A stretch of DNA of 33,670 bases. Source: Oscillospiraceae bacterium (lineage in GTDB: Bacteria; Bacillota; Clostridia; Oscillospirales; Oscillospiraceae). The DNA is taken from NCBI GenBank assembly GCA_017617795.1, contig JAFZVM010000099.1, forward strand, positions 1-33,670. Reading direction: 5' to 3'. This document shows positions 1 to 7,614 of the stretch, one piece after another. Below the pieces are notes generated by a model that saw only the letters and a program-made list of their open reading frames with translations, was not told the origin of the DNA and did no database searches. The position numbers and the translations under genes were made by a program. Position 1 is the stretch's first letter. Every line of letters starts with the position of its first letter.

Positions 1-1069
1 CGACGATGCCGGCTTCCTTGACGATATTCACGATGTCTTCCTTGCTGAGGCTGTCCAGATCGCCGTGGGGCTTCACGGATTCGTCCACCGCATACTTTTT
101 GTCGTTCTTGATGACCACGCTGAGGCCGCCGCGGGTGGCGGGATGGACCCGCTCCTCGATGGCCAGCACCGTGCCGCTGACGCTGGAATGAACGGGGGCG
201 CTGATGAACGCGGCGGCTTCGCCGATCTTCTGGCCCACCTTTACATAGTCGCCCACTTCCACGATGGGCTTGGCGGGAGCGCCGGAATGCTGGGACAGGG
301 GGATCACCACGGTATCGGGCTCGGGGAAGCGCTCCAGCGGGGTATGCTCGGCCATCTCCTTATTCTCGGAGGGATGTACGCCGCCGTAGTAGCCGGCAAA
401 GCGGCTCTCCCGCACGGCATCCACGTATTCCTTGATGACCTTGAAGTTCACCTTGTTGTAATCCCGGAGCTGCACGGGCTGCTTCTCGAACTCCTCAACC
501 CGCCCCTGCTTCTTCAGGCGCTGATAGATCTTCTCCCAGGCGCAGTCCTTCTCCGGATCGACCTCGCATTTGCCGTTCTTGGCGCCGCCGCACTGGCCGT
601 TCACCAGGCTCTTTGCGCAGTCCACGATGGGGCAGACGCCGCCGGTGAGGTTCAGGTAGCACTGGGCGCAGGCGTCGCAGGCCTTCTTGGTGAGGGCCAT
701 GCCGTGATACCCGCGATAGTTCAGGGAGTTGGCAGCCGCCACAACGGGCAGCCCCGCCTCATCCGCCATGGTCTGGATGCCCAGGCCGCAGGAGATCACG
801 ACGACGTTCTCGGTGCCCTCGGGGATCAGGTCCTTCAGCTTCTTCTCCGTCTGCGTTTTGTTGCAGAGGAAGTCCAGCTTTGCCGTACCCGTGACGGTCT
901 TGCCCAGACCTGCGGCAAACTGCGTGAATTCATCGCAGTCCGGCTCGTCCACGGATGCAAATTCCTTGAAGCACTTGTTACAGGCGATCACGAAGAGCTT
1001 GTCCTTGCCTTCCAGCAAGGCGGTCAGTTCCTCGTTCCCCTTCAGCCTGTACTTGGTATAGTTCTCCAA
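1..1069 (-). CDS. MetV-like zinc domain fused to RnfC N-terminus (partial)
   Basis: The first 356 residues are seen; the gene continues past the left edge. Residues 1-190 match the methylenetetrahydrofolate reductase C-terminal (MetV-like) domain. They are Cys-rich: C30/C33, C69, C94, then C131/C134/C137, C146, C151, C160, C168 and C176, with the family-like stretch LTGGVCPIVDCAKSLVNG. Residues 225-356 look like the N-terminal domain of RnfC, with HSGAPAKPIVEVGDYVKVGQ and SAPVHSSVSGTV (barrel-sandwich fold). The flavin/NADH-binding and Fe-S parts of RnfC would lie outside the window. Known: MetV partners MetF, and RnfC2 is the NADH-oxidising subunit of some acetogen MTHFR complexes. Inferred: a redox subunit linking NADH to methylene-THF reduction, or an Rnf complex subunit. 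Start: TTG at 1069, behind AAGGAAGGTGAG; there is an in-frame stop upstream and no ATG. Confidence 0.85.
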   Translation of the reverse strand, partial: MENYTKYRLKGNEELTALLEGKDKLFVIACNKCFKEFASVDEPDCDEFTQFAAGLGKTVTGTAKLDFLCNKTQTEKKLKDLIPEGTENVVVISCGLGIQTMADEAGLPVVAAANSLNYRGYHGMALTKKACDACAQCYLNLTGGVCPIVDCAKSLVNGQCGGAKNGKCEVDPEKDCAWEKIYQRLKKQGRVEEFEKQPVQLRDYNKVNFKVIKEYVDAVRESRFAGYYGGVHPSENKEMAEHTPLERFPEPDTVVIPLSQHSGAPAKPIVEVGDYVKVGQKIGEAAAFISAPVHSSVSGTVLAIEERVHPATRGGLSVVIKNDKKYAVDESVKPHGDLDSLSKEDIVNIVKEAGIV

Positions 1070-1174
1070 TTTCTCACCTTCCTTAACTATTGATCGACAA
1101 AACTCAGTTTCTTATTTTTCCGCCCCCGATACAGAGGAAAAACAACAAAATTCGCACGCAGCGCGTACTATATG

Positions 1175-1203
1175 AGTATAACATATCCCATTATGATTAT
1201 CCA
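1175..1203 (-). promoter_or_regulatory. Sigma-A-type promoter for the MetV-RnfC gene
   Basis: On the minus strand, TGGATA (1203-1198), a 17-bp spacer, then TATACT (1180-1175). The expected transcription start near 1168 would give a leader of about 100 nt before the TTG start. The -35 matches 4 of 6 consensus bases and overlaps the end of the upstream EamA gene. Confidence 0.5.
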
Positions 1204-1206
1204 GCA

Positions 1207-2136
1207 TTATTTTCCGGTAATTTGCCCGGTTTTCCCCTGCTTTTTCGGGGCCGGCAGATTCATGACGGCGATGGAGACCAGGACCAGCAGGATGCCGGTT
1301 ATCCCCCATGGTCCCAGCCGGTCGTGATACAGCGCCATGCCGACGGCGGCCGCCACCACCGTTTCCACCGAAGCGATCACCGGCGCCCGGCTGGGCTCCG
1401 GGATCCGGCTGAGTCCCCGGTAATACAGGACATAGGCGAGGACCGTGGGGATCAGGGCAAAGAGCGCGCCCCACAGCAGGAGCTTTCCGCCGAACGCCGC
1501 GCCGCCGTTCCAGGGTCTGAGGCGCAGGAGCAAAAACAGAGCGGCAAAGAAAAAGCTGTACAGGGTCATGACCCGGCTGTCCATACGCTTTGTCCCGAAA
1601 TGACCGAAGACGGGGGTCAGAGAATAGCACAGGCCCGCGCCGATCCCCGTCAGGATGCCGGCGGCGGACAGAGCCCCGGGCTCCAGCCTGCCCCCCGTGG
1701 CGGTCAGGGCGCAGCCCAGGATATTCAGCGCAACGGCCAGGAGCTTTCGGGCGGTAAGGGGTTCCCGGAACAAAAGCACGGAGAAGAACAGGGTGAACAC
1801 CGGCGCAGTATACAGCAGGACCGCCCCCACGGAAACCCCCACCATGGTCACCGCCCGGCTGTACAGCATATTGAACAGACCATAGCAGACGAGGCCCTGT
1901 GCTGCACAGAACAGCAGCTCCTTCCATCCGATCCGCAGGCTGCCCGGGCCGGCTCCGGCGGCGCACAGGGGGAGATACAGGATGAAGGCGCAGGCCATGC
2001 GCAGAAAGGCGGTGGTCTCCGGGGTGGACCCGCTGGCCTCCAGCTGCTTCACAAAGAGGCCGATAAATCCCCAAAGGATACCGGCTGCCAGGATGAACAG
2101 GTACCCTCCCGGCCCCTTTCTCTCCCTGTCCTTCAT
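1207..2136 (-). CDS. EamA/DMT-family membrane transporter
   Basis: A 309-aa integral membrane protein with about ten hydrophobic segments in two homologous halves, the layout of the drug/metabolite transporter superfamily. Signature-like stretches are AAGILWGFIGLFVKQL near the N-terminus, AGLCYSLTPVFGHFG in the middle and SVETVVAAAVGMALYHDRLG in the second half, which is the usual EamA repeat boundary. The C-terminus is short and basic. Substrate cannot be told from sequence; relatives export amino acids, nucleosides or other metabolites. The ATG is preceded by AAGGGGAG. It lies just after the ApgM terminator, and no clear promoter of its own is seen, so it may depend on read-through. Confidence 0.88.
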   Translation of the reverse strand: MKDRERKGPGGYLFILAAGILWGFIGLFVKQLEASGSTPETTAFLRMACAFILYLPLCAAGAGPGSLRIGWKELLFCAAQGLVCYGLFNMLYSRAVTMVGVSVGAVLLYTAPVFTLFFSVLLFREPLTARKLLAVALNILGCALTATGGRLEPGALSAAGILTGIGAGLCYSLTPVFGHFGTKRMDSRVMTLYSFFFAALFLLLRLRPWNGGAAFGGKLLLWGALFALIPTVLAYVLYYRGLSRIPEPSRAPVIASVETVVAAAVGMALYHDRLGPWGITGILLVLVSIAVMNLPAPKKQGKTGQITGK

Positions 2137-2163
2137 GGACCGCTCCCCTTCCCTTGCAGAAAG

Positions 2164-2192
2164 CCCACGCGCCGCAGCTCGGCGCGTGGGCG
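2164..2192 (-). terminator. Intrinsic terminator of apgM
   Basis: A perfect 12-bp stem (GCCCACGCGCCG with its complement) closes a 5-nt loop. On the minus strand it is followed by TTTCTGC, placing it 10 bp after the apgM stop. Confidence 0.85.
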
Positions 2193-2202
2193 GATGATCG
2201 TC

Positions 2203-3435
2203 TTATGCTCCGATGAGATGGAGTCTGCCCAGGATATTCATGACCTCGGGCATCACGTCCTTCCCCTCCATGCGGCCGAGACCGCCCTTGGAAAAAGCCC
2301 GCTCTCCGAAGGAGGCGACCTCGTCCCGGCGCACGTGGGGAGAGCAGAAAAGGATGGGTACCGGGTCCGCCGTGTGGGCCTTCAGCTCGCAGGCGGTGGA
2401 GTGGTCGGCCGTGACCACCAGCAGCACGTCCTCCGGCAGATCCAGCAGCTCCCCGGCGGCGGCGTCGCATTTCTCGATAAATTCCTTTTTCCCGGCCCAG
2501 TTCCCGTCCTCCGCCAGGGAGTCCGTGGCCTTCACGTGGGTGAATACGAAGTCATAATCCGCCAGGGCCTTCTTTGCAGCGATGAACTTGGCCTTCACGT
2601 CGCTGTCCGGCAGGGCCGTTGCCCCCGGCACGTCGATCAGGTCCATGCCCAGGAAAGCGCCGATCCCCTTGTAAAGACCGCCTCCGGCGATGCAGCATGC
2701 CTTCATGCCGTACTTCTCCGCAAATTTCGGCAGGGTGGGATAGATGCCCGCTCCCCGGAGGAGCATGAAGTTCGCGGGGAACTCCCCCGCCGCCCTCCGC
2801 CTGGCGTTGGCTTCCATGGGATCCAGGATCTCATAGGCCCGGCGCATGAACTTGTTGATGACTTTCGCGGTGAAGGCCGCCTCGGGGGTATCGTCCGCGG
2901 GCTTCACCTCCAGCACCGGCAGGCCTTCCGCATGGGGATCCGCATCGGTGATATGGGCGGAAAGCCCCTTGCCCCGGAAGACCACGCCTGCCCGATGGGC
3001 GGTGCCCGGCTTCACCAGGACCTGTACCCCGTCGATCTCCATCCCGTCCAGAGCGGCGGCGAATTCGTCCACCACCCGGATGCGCCCGGCCCGGCGGTCC
3101 AGGATATTCCAGTTCTCGTCTACGGTGCCGAAATTGCCCCGGAAGGCGATATCCCCCTCCTGCAGGGCGATCCCCAGGCCGGCCACCTCGATGGGGCCCC
3201 GTCCGGTATAGTATTTTTCCATTGGGTAGCCGAAGATGGCCAGATGGGAAACGTCGCTCCCCGGCCGGATCCCCCGCCCCAGGGCATTGGAAAGGCCGCA
3301 GATGCTTTTTTGAACAATGGCGTCGAAATGGGGCGTGGAGGCGGCCTCCAGGGGGGTCAGATCTCCCAGCTCCGGCACGGGCCGGTCCCCCAGACCGTCA
3401 AAAACGAGAAACAGCACTTTTTTTGCGACAGACAT
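2203..3435 (-). CDS. apgM: Phosphoglycerate mutase, 2,3-BPG-independent, archaeal type
   Basis: Interconverts 3- and 2-phosphoglycerate in glycolysis/gluconeogenesis in the cytoplasm without 2,3-bisphosphoglycerate. The 410-aa length and sequence fit the archaeal-type ApgM branch of the alkaline-phosphatase superfamily, not the roughly 510-aa GpmI type. Metal and phosphoryl-transfer motifs are visible: VFDGLGDRPVPEL at the N-terminus, GSDVSHLAIFGY with the presumed nucleophilic Ser, HVKATDSLAEDGN, and VVTADHSTACELKAH near the C-terminus. The ATG at 3435 has GGAGGG 10 nt upstream. The gene stands alone, with its own promoter and a strong terminator. Confidence 0.92.
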   Translation of the reverse strand: MSVAKKVLFLVFDGLGDRPVPELGDLTPLEAASTPHFDAIVQKSICGLSNALGRGIRPGSDVSHLAIFGYPMEKYYTGRGPIEVAGLGIALQEGDIAFRGNFGTVDENWNILDRRAGRIRVVDEFAAALDGMEIDGVQVLVKPGTAHRAGVVFRGKGLSAHITDADPHAEGLPVLEVKPADDTPEAAFTAKVINKFMRRAYEILDPMEANARRRAAGEFPANFMLLRGAGIYPTLPKFAEKYGMKACCIAGGGLYKGIGAFLGMDLIDVPGATALPDSDVKAKFIAAKKALADYDFVFTHVKATDSLAEDGNWAGKKEFIEKCDAAAGELLDLPEDVLLVVTADHSTACELKAHTADPVPILFCSPHVRRDEVASFGERAFSKGGLGRMEGKDVMPEVMNILGRLHLIGA

Positions 3436-3489
3436 TGGCGTATCGCCCTCCGTTTCCTCCGCCGCTCCGCGGCGGAAATCCTATTCAGC

Positions 3490-3518
3490 ATAGTATCACC
3501 GTCCCGGGCCGCCGTCAA
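3490..3518 (-). promoter_or_regulatory. Sigma-A-type promoter of apgM
   Basis: On the minus strand, TTGACG (3518-3513), a 17-bp spacer, then TACTAT (3495-3490), with TGn directly before the -10. The leader also contains a CCGCCG/CGGCGG inverted repeat at 3459-3475. Confidence 0.6.
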
Positions 3519-3630
3519 GGAAACGCGGCTCTCCGTTTTTTCCCCGATCCGGGAACCTTTTTCCGGGCCGTTCGTCTATCCAAGCAAAAGCACGCCGCCC
3601 GACAAAGCGGCGAGGAAGGGGGACCGTCCC

Positions 3631-4215
3631 ATGAGGAAGCCGTATCCTGCCGTATTGGCGCTGGTCATTTGCTTTGCGCTGCTCCTTCCCGCGGCGGCCC
3701 GGGCGGAGGAAACCATTCCCGCCATAGCCACCAACAACATGATCGTCGTGAGCAGCAGCACCGAAGCGCCGGACGCCCATCCGGTCCATCCCGCCGTGTA
3801 CAAGATCGAGGGTTCCAATTATTTCAAGCTCCGGGATCTGGCCATGCTCCTGAACGGAAGCGGAAGGCAGTTCTCGGTGGGTTACGACGATGCTTCCGGG
3901 ACGGTCTCCCTCACCACAGGCGAATCCTATAAAGCGGTGGGCGGGGAGCTTTTAGGCTCCGCTGCGGAGCGCTGCAGCGCGGCGGTCTCCAACGACGTCA
4001 TCCTGATCGACGGCGAACCCGCTGCCCTGACGGTCTACAAGATCGACGGGGCCAACTATTTCAAGCTCCGGGATCTGGGCAGGGCGCTGGATTTTCACGT
4101 GGGCTACGACGACGAAACCAAGATCGTGTACATCTCCGGCGCGAGGGGATATGAAGAGGAAAGCCGCCCCGAAGGCGCCGCTCCGGCGCAGACGGACGCG
4201 CCCGATCCCTGCTGA
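3631..4215 (+). CDS. Secreted protein with two stalk-domain (Cu-amine-oxidase-N-like) repeats
   Basis: A 194-aa predicted exported protein. Residues 1-25 are a signal peptide: basic start, hydrophobic VLALVICFALLLP, then AARAEE as the likely cleavage region. The rest holds two copies of one unit: VYKIEGSNYFKLRDL (57-70) with FSVGYDD (81-87), and VYKIDGANYFKLRDL (135-149) with FHVGYDD (155-161). This pattern is the 'stalk'/copper-amine-oxidase N-terminal-like domain common in Firmicute exoproteins. The C-tail is Glu/Pro/Ala-rich and ends in Cys. No catalytic domain is present, so a structural or wall-binding role is likely, but this is inference. ATG chosen because GAGGAAGGGGG lies just upstream; the longer open frame is antisense shadow. 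Confidence 0.8.
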   Translation: MRKPYPAVLALVICFALLLPAAARAEETIPAIATNNMIVVSSSTEAPDAHPVHPAVYKIEGSNYFKLRDLAMLLNGSGRQFSVGYDDASGTVSLTTGESYKAVGGELLGSAAERCSAAVSNDVILIDGEPAALTVYKIDGANYFKLRDLGRALDFHVGYDDETKIVYISGARGYEEESRPEGAAPAQTDAPDPC

Positions 4216-4281
4216 TCTCCGTCCGGATCGGCAAATAACGCAAGGATAACATTGGGCTCCTCACTCCTGCCCTTTGCTGTC

Positions 4282-4317
4282 AGAGCGCAGCCTGCGAAAT
4301 CAAGCAGGCTGCGCTCT
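4282..4317 (+). terminator. Intrinsic terminator after the stalk-domain gene
   Basis: A perfect 14-bp stem (AGAGCGCAGCCTGC) with an 8-nt loop is followed by TATTTCTCTC on the plus strand. It may also act weakly on the converging minus-strand gene. Confidence 0.8.
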
Positions 4318-4360
4318 TATTTCTCTCGTTAATTGTTCATCCCGGCTGTTCCGGGAGGGA

Positions 4361-5035
4361 TCATCCCTTTCCCAGCAGTACCCGCATGACCTCCAGAAAG
4401 CTCCGGTGACGCAGGGTCCGGGGATCGAAGCGGATCAGGTTGTACACCAGCTGCATCACCGCGCCGGCGCCGAAGGTGCTGATGAGGGTGCCGATCCCCA
4501 CGGGTCCTCCCAGGAGCCAGCCGCAAAGGAGCACCACCGCCCACAGGAGGATCTCCACCACGCCGATGGGGATCTTCGGCAGCCGTTTTCCCAATCCCAC
4601 CAGCAGGGAATCCCGGGGACCGCAGCCCTGCTGCCCCCGCATGTAGATCCACATCCCCAGGGCCATGAACACGAACCCGATGAGCATCAGCAGGACGCCC
4701 AGCCAGAGCCGCGTATTCAGGGGGAAGGGATTCAGATCGCTGTACATCTGCACGAAATTCCCGGTGAGCAGGGCGTCGATCACGGTGCCGCAGCCGATGC
4801 GCTCCCGCAGAAGCAGGTCGATCCCCAGCACCGCCAGGGCGATGCAGGTCATAGCCAGGCCGTAATTCAGCGGGGTATGGGCGGCGATGCCCATGCCCAG
4901 GCAGTCCCAGGGCGCGAGGCCGATGTTGGCAAAGATGGTGAGATGCACCCCGAAGGCAAACACCAGCAGACCCAGTACGATCCGCAGCCACTCCAGGAGG
5001 ATCCTTTTTTTCTCTGTTCTCAAGCCTGTGCCCAC
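4361..5035 (-). CDS. YczE/YyaS/YitT-type integral membrane protein
   Basis: About 224 aa, with five or so hydrophobic segments. The stretches FAFGVHLTIFANIGLAPWDCL and GCGPRDSLLVGLGKRL resemble the YczE/YyaS family (COG2364), whose transport function is not settled. It follows tRNA-Ser on the same strand after a terminator hairpin. Start choice: GTG at 5035 has GGGAGG 9 nt upstream and gives a short N-terminus like its relatives. ATG at 5056 is a weaker alternative (GGGA only). A TTG at 5095 is unlikely because it lies in the tRNA terminator. The substrate is unknown. Confidence 0.78.
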   Translation of the reverse strand: MGTGLRTEKKRILLEWLRIVLGLLVFAFGVHLTIFANIGLAPWDCLGMGIAAHTPLNYGLAMTCIALAVLGIDLLLRERIGCGTVIDALLTGNFVQMYSDLNPFPLNTRLWLGVLLMLIGFVFMALGMWIYMRGQQGCGPRDSLLVGLGKRLPKIPIGVVEILLWAVVLLCGWLLGGPVGIGTLISTFGAGAVMQLVYNLIRFDPRTLRHRSFLEVMRVLLGKG

Positions 5036-5079
5036 TATCCCTGTCCTCCCTTCCATATCCTGTCCCGCTGGAACAGGAA

Positions 5080-5107
5080 AGCGCCTTTTGCACAAGCAAA
5101 AGACGCT
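5080..5107 (-). terminator. Terminator of tRNA-Ser
   Basis: On the minus strand, AGCGTCTTTTGC and GCAAAAGGCGCT pair with one wobble around a 4-nt loop and are followed by TTCCTGTTCC. It sits 7 bp past the tRNA 3' end. Confidence 0.65.
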
Positions 5108-5114
5108 TTCTGCA

Positions 5115-5206
5115 TGGCGGAGAAGCCGGGATTTGAACCCGGGCGCGGCTCAACACCGCCTACTCCCTTAGCAGGGGAGCCCCTTCGGCCTCTTGGGTAC
5201 TTCTCC
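5115..5206 (-). tRNA. tRNA-Ser(GCT), CCA encoded
   Basis: The acceptor arms GGAGAAG (5206-5200) and CTTCTCC (5125-5119) pair, followed by G and an encoded CCA. The anticodon stem CTCCC/GGGAG holds loop CTGCTAA; the anticodon GCT (5172-5170) reads AGC/AGU. A long variable arm, as expected for serine, and the T-arm sequence GGGTTCAAATCCC are present. It has its own promoter and terminator. Confidence 0.96.
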
Positions 5207-5217
5207 AAAGCTTACTG

Positions 5218-5246
5218 AGAATACCACATGTACCCTGCCTTGTCAA
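5218..5246 (-). promoter_or_regulatory. Promoter of tRNA-Ser
   Basis: On the minus strand, a perfect TTGACA (5246-5241), a 17-bp spacer and TATTCT (5223-5218), with TGn before the -10. Transcription would begin about 5 nt before the tRNA 5' end. The -35 overlaps the stop of the hydrolase gene. Confidence 0.8.
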
Positions 5247-6226
5247 GACCGTTTCGCGCGGTTTTTCGTCTTCTCCCGCAGGGGGAAACGCTCCCCCAGG
5301 TGCTGCCGGAAGAAATCCTCCAGGGCCGTGAAATACCGCTCGCCCTCGCTGAAGGCGCAGTCCCCGTGGCCCGCGTTTTCCCCGGTGAACAGGACCTTCG
5401 GGGCCTGGGTATCCCGAAACGCCTGCTCCGTCGGCGCATAGGGGGTCATGCTGTCCTCTTTCCCATGGGCGAAAAAGACGGGCAGCCTTTCGTTCTTCTT
5501 CAGGACCTCCGCTCCGTCCAGGCTGCCGGGAGCTCTGCCCCAGCAGAGGCAGGCGCAGCCGTTCAGCATCAGCAGCAGAAGAAAGCCCCGCATGCGCAGC
5601 CGGTCCCGGACCATGTACCGGATCTGCCCTTTGGGGGAGAAAAAGGGGGAATCCAGCACCAGGGCCTTCACGCTTTCCGGCAGGCCCCGATCCAGGGCCC
5701 GGAGGACGGCGGCGGCTCCAAGCCCCATGCCGCCCAGAACCAGGCGGCCGTCCGGTCCGGCGAGCTCCGACGCCCGTTCCGTCCAGAGCAGGCAGTCCTC
5801 TCCTTCCCGGAGCCCCAGGGTGCACCAATTCCCGCCGCTCTCCCCATGGGCCCGCTCCACCGGCATCAGGACGCTCCAGCCCTGGCGGATGGCCCAGCGG
5901 GCATGGAGGCAGAAATCGATCCAGGGACTTGAGCCATAGTCATGGAGAAGGAGCAGGACGGGCTTCTCCGGCGCTCCCCCGTGCCAATAACCCAGCAGCG
6001 CGGCGCCGTCCCCGGCGGTGATCTTCTCCTCCTGCCATTCCCGCTCCCGCAGCCATTTCGCCCCGGGGGTCACGATGGGGCTGTAGGCGAACCAGCGAGA
6101 GGCCTGCATCGCGGCTTCGTCCGCCGGATCCACGGTCCCGGGACGGTAAAGCGCCCGGCGGAAAAAGAAAAACGCCATGACCGATAATATCACGAACAGG
6201 ACCAGGATGAGGCAGAGCAGCAGCAT
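5243..6226 (-). CDS. Membrane-anchored alpha/beta-hydrolase-fold protein lacking the nucleophile
   Basis: 327 aa. Residues 1-22 are one hydrophobic anchor, followed by an alpha/beta-hydrolase domain with VLLLLHDYGSS (oxyanion region), DSPFF, HGKED with Asp258, and AGHGD with His287. The nucleophile elbow reads G166-M-G-L-G170, where the family has GxSxG: Gly168 (codon GGG at 5725-5723) replaces Ser. The rest of the triad is present. Known: this YqkD-like family is usually a serine hydrolase. Inferred: either inactive as a hydrolase with a binding role, or using another residue. Start ATG has AGGAGGTG upstream. The gene has its own promoter and is followed by the tRNA. Confidence 0.85.
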   Translation of the reverse strand: MLLLCLILVLFVILSVMAFFFFRRALYRPGTVDPADEAAMQASRWFAYSPIVTPGAKWLREREWQEEKITAGDGAALLGYWHGGAPEKPVLLLLHDYGSSPWIDFCLHARWAIRQGWSVLMPVERAHGESGGNWCTLGLREGEDCLLWTERASELAGPDGRLVLGGMGLGAAAVLRALDRGLPESVKALVLDSPFFSPKGQIRYMVRDRLRMRGFLLLLMLNGCACLCWGRAPGSLDGAEVLKKNERLPVFFAHGKEDSMTPYAPTEQAFRDTQAPKVLFTGENAGHGDCAFSEGERYFTALEDFFRQHLGERFPLREKTKNRAKRS

Positions 6227-6258
6227 GGACCTGCACCTCCTAACGTTTTGCCTGGTCC

Positions 6259-6287
6259 ATTTTAACCCCGGGCAAAAGAAGCGTCAA
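6259..6287 (-). promoter_or_regulatory. Sigma-A-type promoter of the alpha/beta-hydrolase gene
   Basis: On the minus strand, TTGACG (6287-6282), a 17-bp spacer, then TAAAAT (6264-6259). It overlaps the end of the preceding small gene. Confidence 0.65.
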
Positions 6288-6667
6288 TTCCCCAAATGCG
6301 GCTCACGCCGCTTTTTCACCCCCCGGGCGCCGGCATTGACCAGCAGGGCCCCCGCCCGTTCCGCCTCTTCATCCGAAACGCAGATGCGCAGGTCGGCCCC
6401 GCCGCTGCGATAAATGGGCAGGCCCAGGATATCCCCGGTAAACAGCACCCGGCTCCCCAGGGGATCCCTTCCCTGCCCCATTCCCGTGTGGGGCAGGCCC
6501 GCCGCTCCACCCGGGTACAGAACGGAAGCCCGGAAAGGCGCGTCCCCCGGCAGGCTGTTCCGGGGTCCGGAATAATCCAGGGCGATGCCGGGGATCGCCC
6601 TGCGGAGTCTGGAGATCGCCAGCTCTGCCAGATCCACCTGATCAAAGCTGGCCTGAATGGTCGTCAT
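6284..6667 (-). CDS. Small protein of unknown function
   Basis: 127 aa, not assigned to a family. The N-terminus (MTTIQASFDQVDLAELAISR) looks like an amphipathic beta-alpha start; the middle is rich in Gly and Pro, and the end is basic. No signal peptide or membrane segment is seen. ATG at 6667 was chosen because AGGAGG lies 6 nt upstream; an upstream in-frame ATG at 6685 would remove that site from use. It is divergent from spoIIGA, and no convincing promoter was found. A SigE-like element was considered but is weak. Confidence 0.7.
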   Translation of the reverse strand: MTTIQASFDQVDLAELAISRLRRAIPGIALDYSGPRNSLPGDAPFRASVLYPGGAAGLPHTGMGQGRDPLGSRVLFTGDILGLPIYRSGGADLRICVSDEEAERAGALLVNAGARGVKKRREPHLGN

Positions 6668-6757
6668 AAGCCGCCTCCTGTTCATGGTATTCAGGGTTAT
6701 TCTGCCCGAAATGAGAAGGAATTAACAGGCTGACGCCGCTTTTTTCCCGGCCGCCGT

Positions 6758-6764
6758 TTCGACG
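6758..6764 (+). promoter_or_regulatory. Possible Spo0A box (0A box)
   Basis: TTCGACG matches 6 of 7 bases of the inverted 0A box (TTCGACA) and overlaps the -35 of the spoIIGA promoter. Known: in Bacillus, Spo0A~P activates spoIIG from boxes around the -35. Only one imperfect box is visible here. Confidence 0.4.
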
Positions 6765-6791
6765 GACAATCCCCGCTCCGGCCTGTACAAT
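6763..6791 (+). promoter_or_regulatory. Promoter of spoIIGA-sigE, apparently leaderless
   Basis: CGGACA (6763-6768), a 17-bp spacer and TACAAT (6786-6791). The ATG of spoIIGA starts 6 nt after the -10, so transcription would begin at about the start codon. No Shine-Dalgarno sequence is seen. Confidence 0.55.
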
Positions 6792-6797
6792 ACAGCC

Positions 6798-7595
6798 ATG
6801 AGGGTCGTTTACCTGGATAGTCTTCTCTTTTTTGAGCTGGTGTCGGACCTGACGCTGCTGTGGGCCGCGGGCAAGCTCTGCCAGGCCCGGCGGCGGAAGC
6901 TCCGTCTGCTGGCGGCTGCCGGTCTGGGGGCGGCCTACGCCCTGCTGTCTCTTCTCTGGCCTCCCGCCGCTTCCCTGCCGGGGAAGATCGTATCACTGTC
7001 CGCCATGCTTCTGACCGCCTACGGTCGGGAAAAGGGGCTGTGGCGGCCGGGGCTGGCCTTCCTCGCCCTGTGCGCCGTCTATGCCGGGGCAGCCTCCGCC
7101 GTGATCTGGACCGCAGGCCGCGCTTCTCTCCGCGCCCTGGTCTTTGCCCTGGGAATCAGCCTCGGCGTATGCGCGCTCCCCTTTCGGTTCAGCGGGAAGA
7201 GAGGCGGCAAAGCGCGTCTTCGGCTGGTCTGCGGAGACCGGAGCGTGGAACTCACCGCCCTGCGGGATACGGGGAATCGGCTGCGGGAACCGCTCTCCGG
7301 CGCCCCGGCTCTGATCGCGGAGGAACGCGCTCTGCTGCCCCTGCTGGAGCCGGAGCTGCGCACCCGGCTGACGGCCACCGCCGGCCTTCCCGCGCCGGAG
7401 AGGCTCACGATCCTGGGCCCGGGCTTTCGCCTCCTGCCCTACCGCACGCTGGGGGAAAGCGGCCTTCTTCTGGCCTTCCGGCCGGAACGGGTCTATGTGG
7501 ACGGGACCCTCTGCCCGGATATCTGGGCCGCCCTCTGTCCCGGGCCTCTCCGGCCCGGAGACGGCTGCGCCGCTCTCATCGGCGGCGACGAATAG
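6798..7595 (+). CDS. spoIIGA: Sigma-E processing peptidase SpoIIGA
   Basis: A septum-located aspartic protease that cleaves pro-sigma-E in the mother cell. 265 aa: residues 1-130 hold about five membrane segments, then a soluble protease domain with the catalytic motif Asp157-Thr-Gly-Asn ([16 protein letters not shown]). Length and layout match the family. sigE follows after 19 bp, the standard pairing. The gene begins with ATG directly behind a -10 element and has no ribosome-binding site, so the message may be leaderless; a Spo0A-like box overlaps its -35. Confidence 0.92.
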   Translation: MRVVYLDSLLFFELVSDLTLLWAAGKLCQARRRKLRLLAAAGLGAAYALLSLLWPPAASLPGKIVSLSAMLLTAYGREKGLWRPGLAFLALCAVYAGAASAVIWTAGRASLRALVFALGISLGVCALPFRFSGKRGGKARLRLVCGDRSVELTALRDTGNRLREPLSGAPALIAEERALLPLLEPELRTRLTATAGLPAPERLTILGPGFRLLPYRTLGESGLLLAFRPERVYVDGTLCPDIWAALCPGPLRPGDGCAALIGGDE

Positions 7596-7614
7596 AAAAG
7601 GAGCTGGTCATGGG

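Noticed and set aside
1090-4215. A 1041-codon plus-strand open frame
   Set aside because: It is antisense to EamA and apgM for most of its length, and only the last 194 codons, from an ATG with an SD, look like a real gene.
5036-5095. TTG start of the YczE-type gene at 5095
   Set aside because: It falls inside the terminator hairpin of tRNA-Ser; GTG at 5035 has a clear SD.
6668-6720. Sigma-E-like promoter for the 127-aa gene
   Set aside because: The -10 candidate AATACCAT is only a partial match, and the -35 is not convincing.
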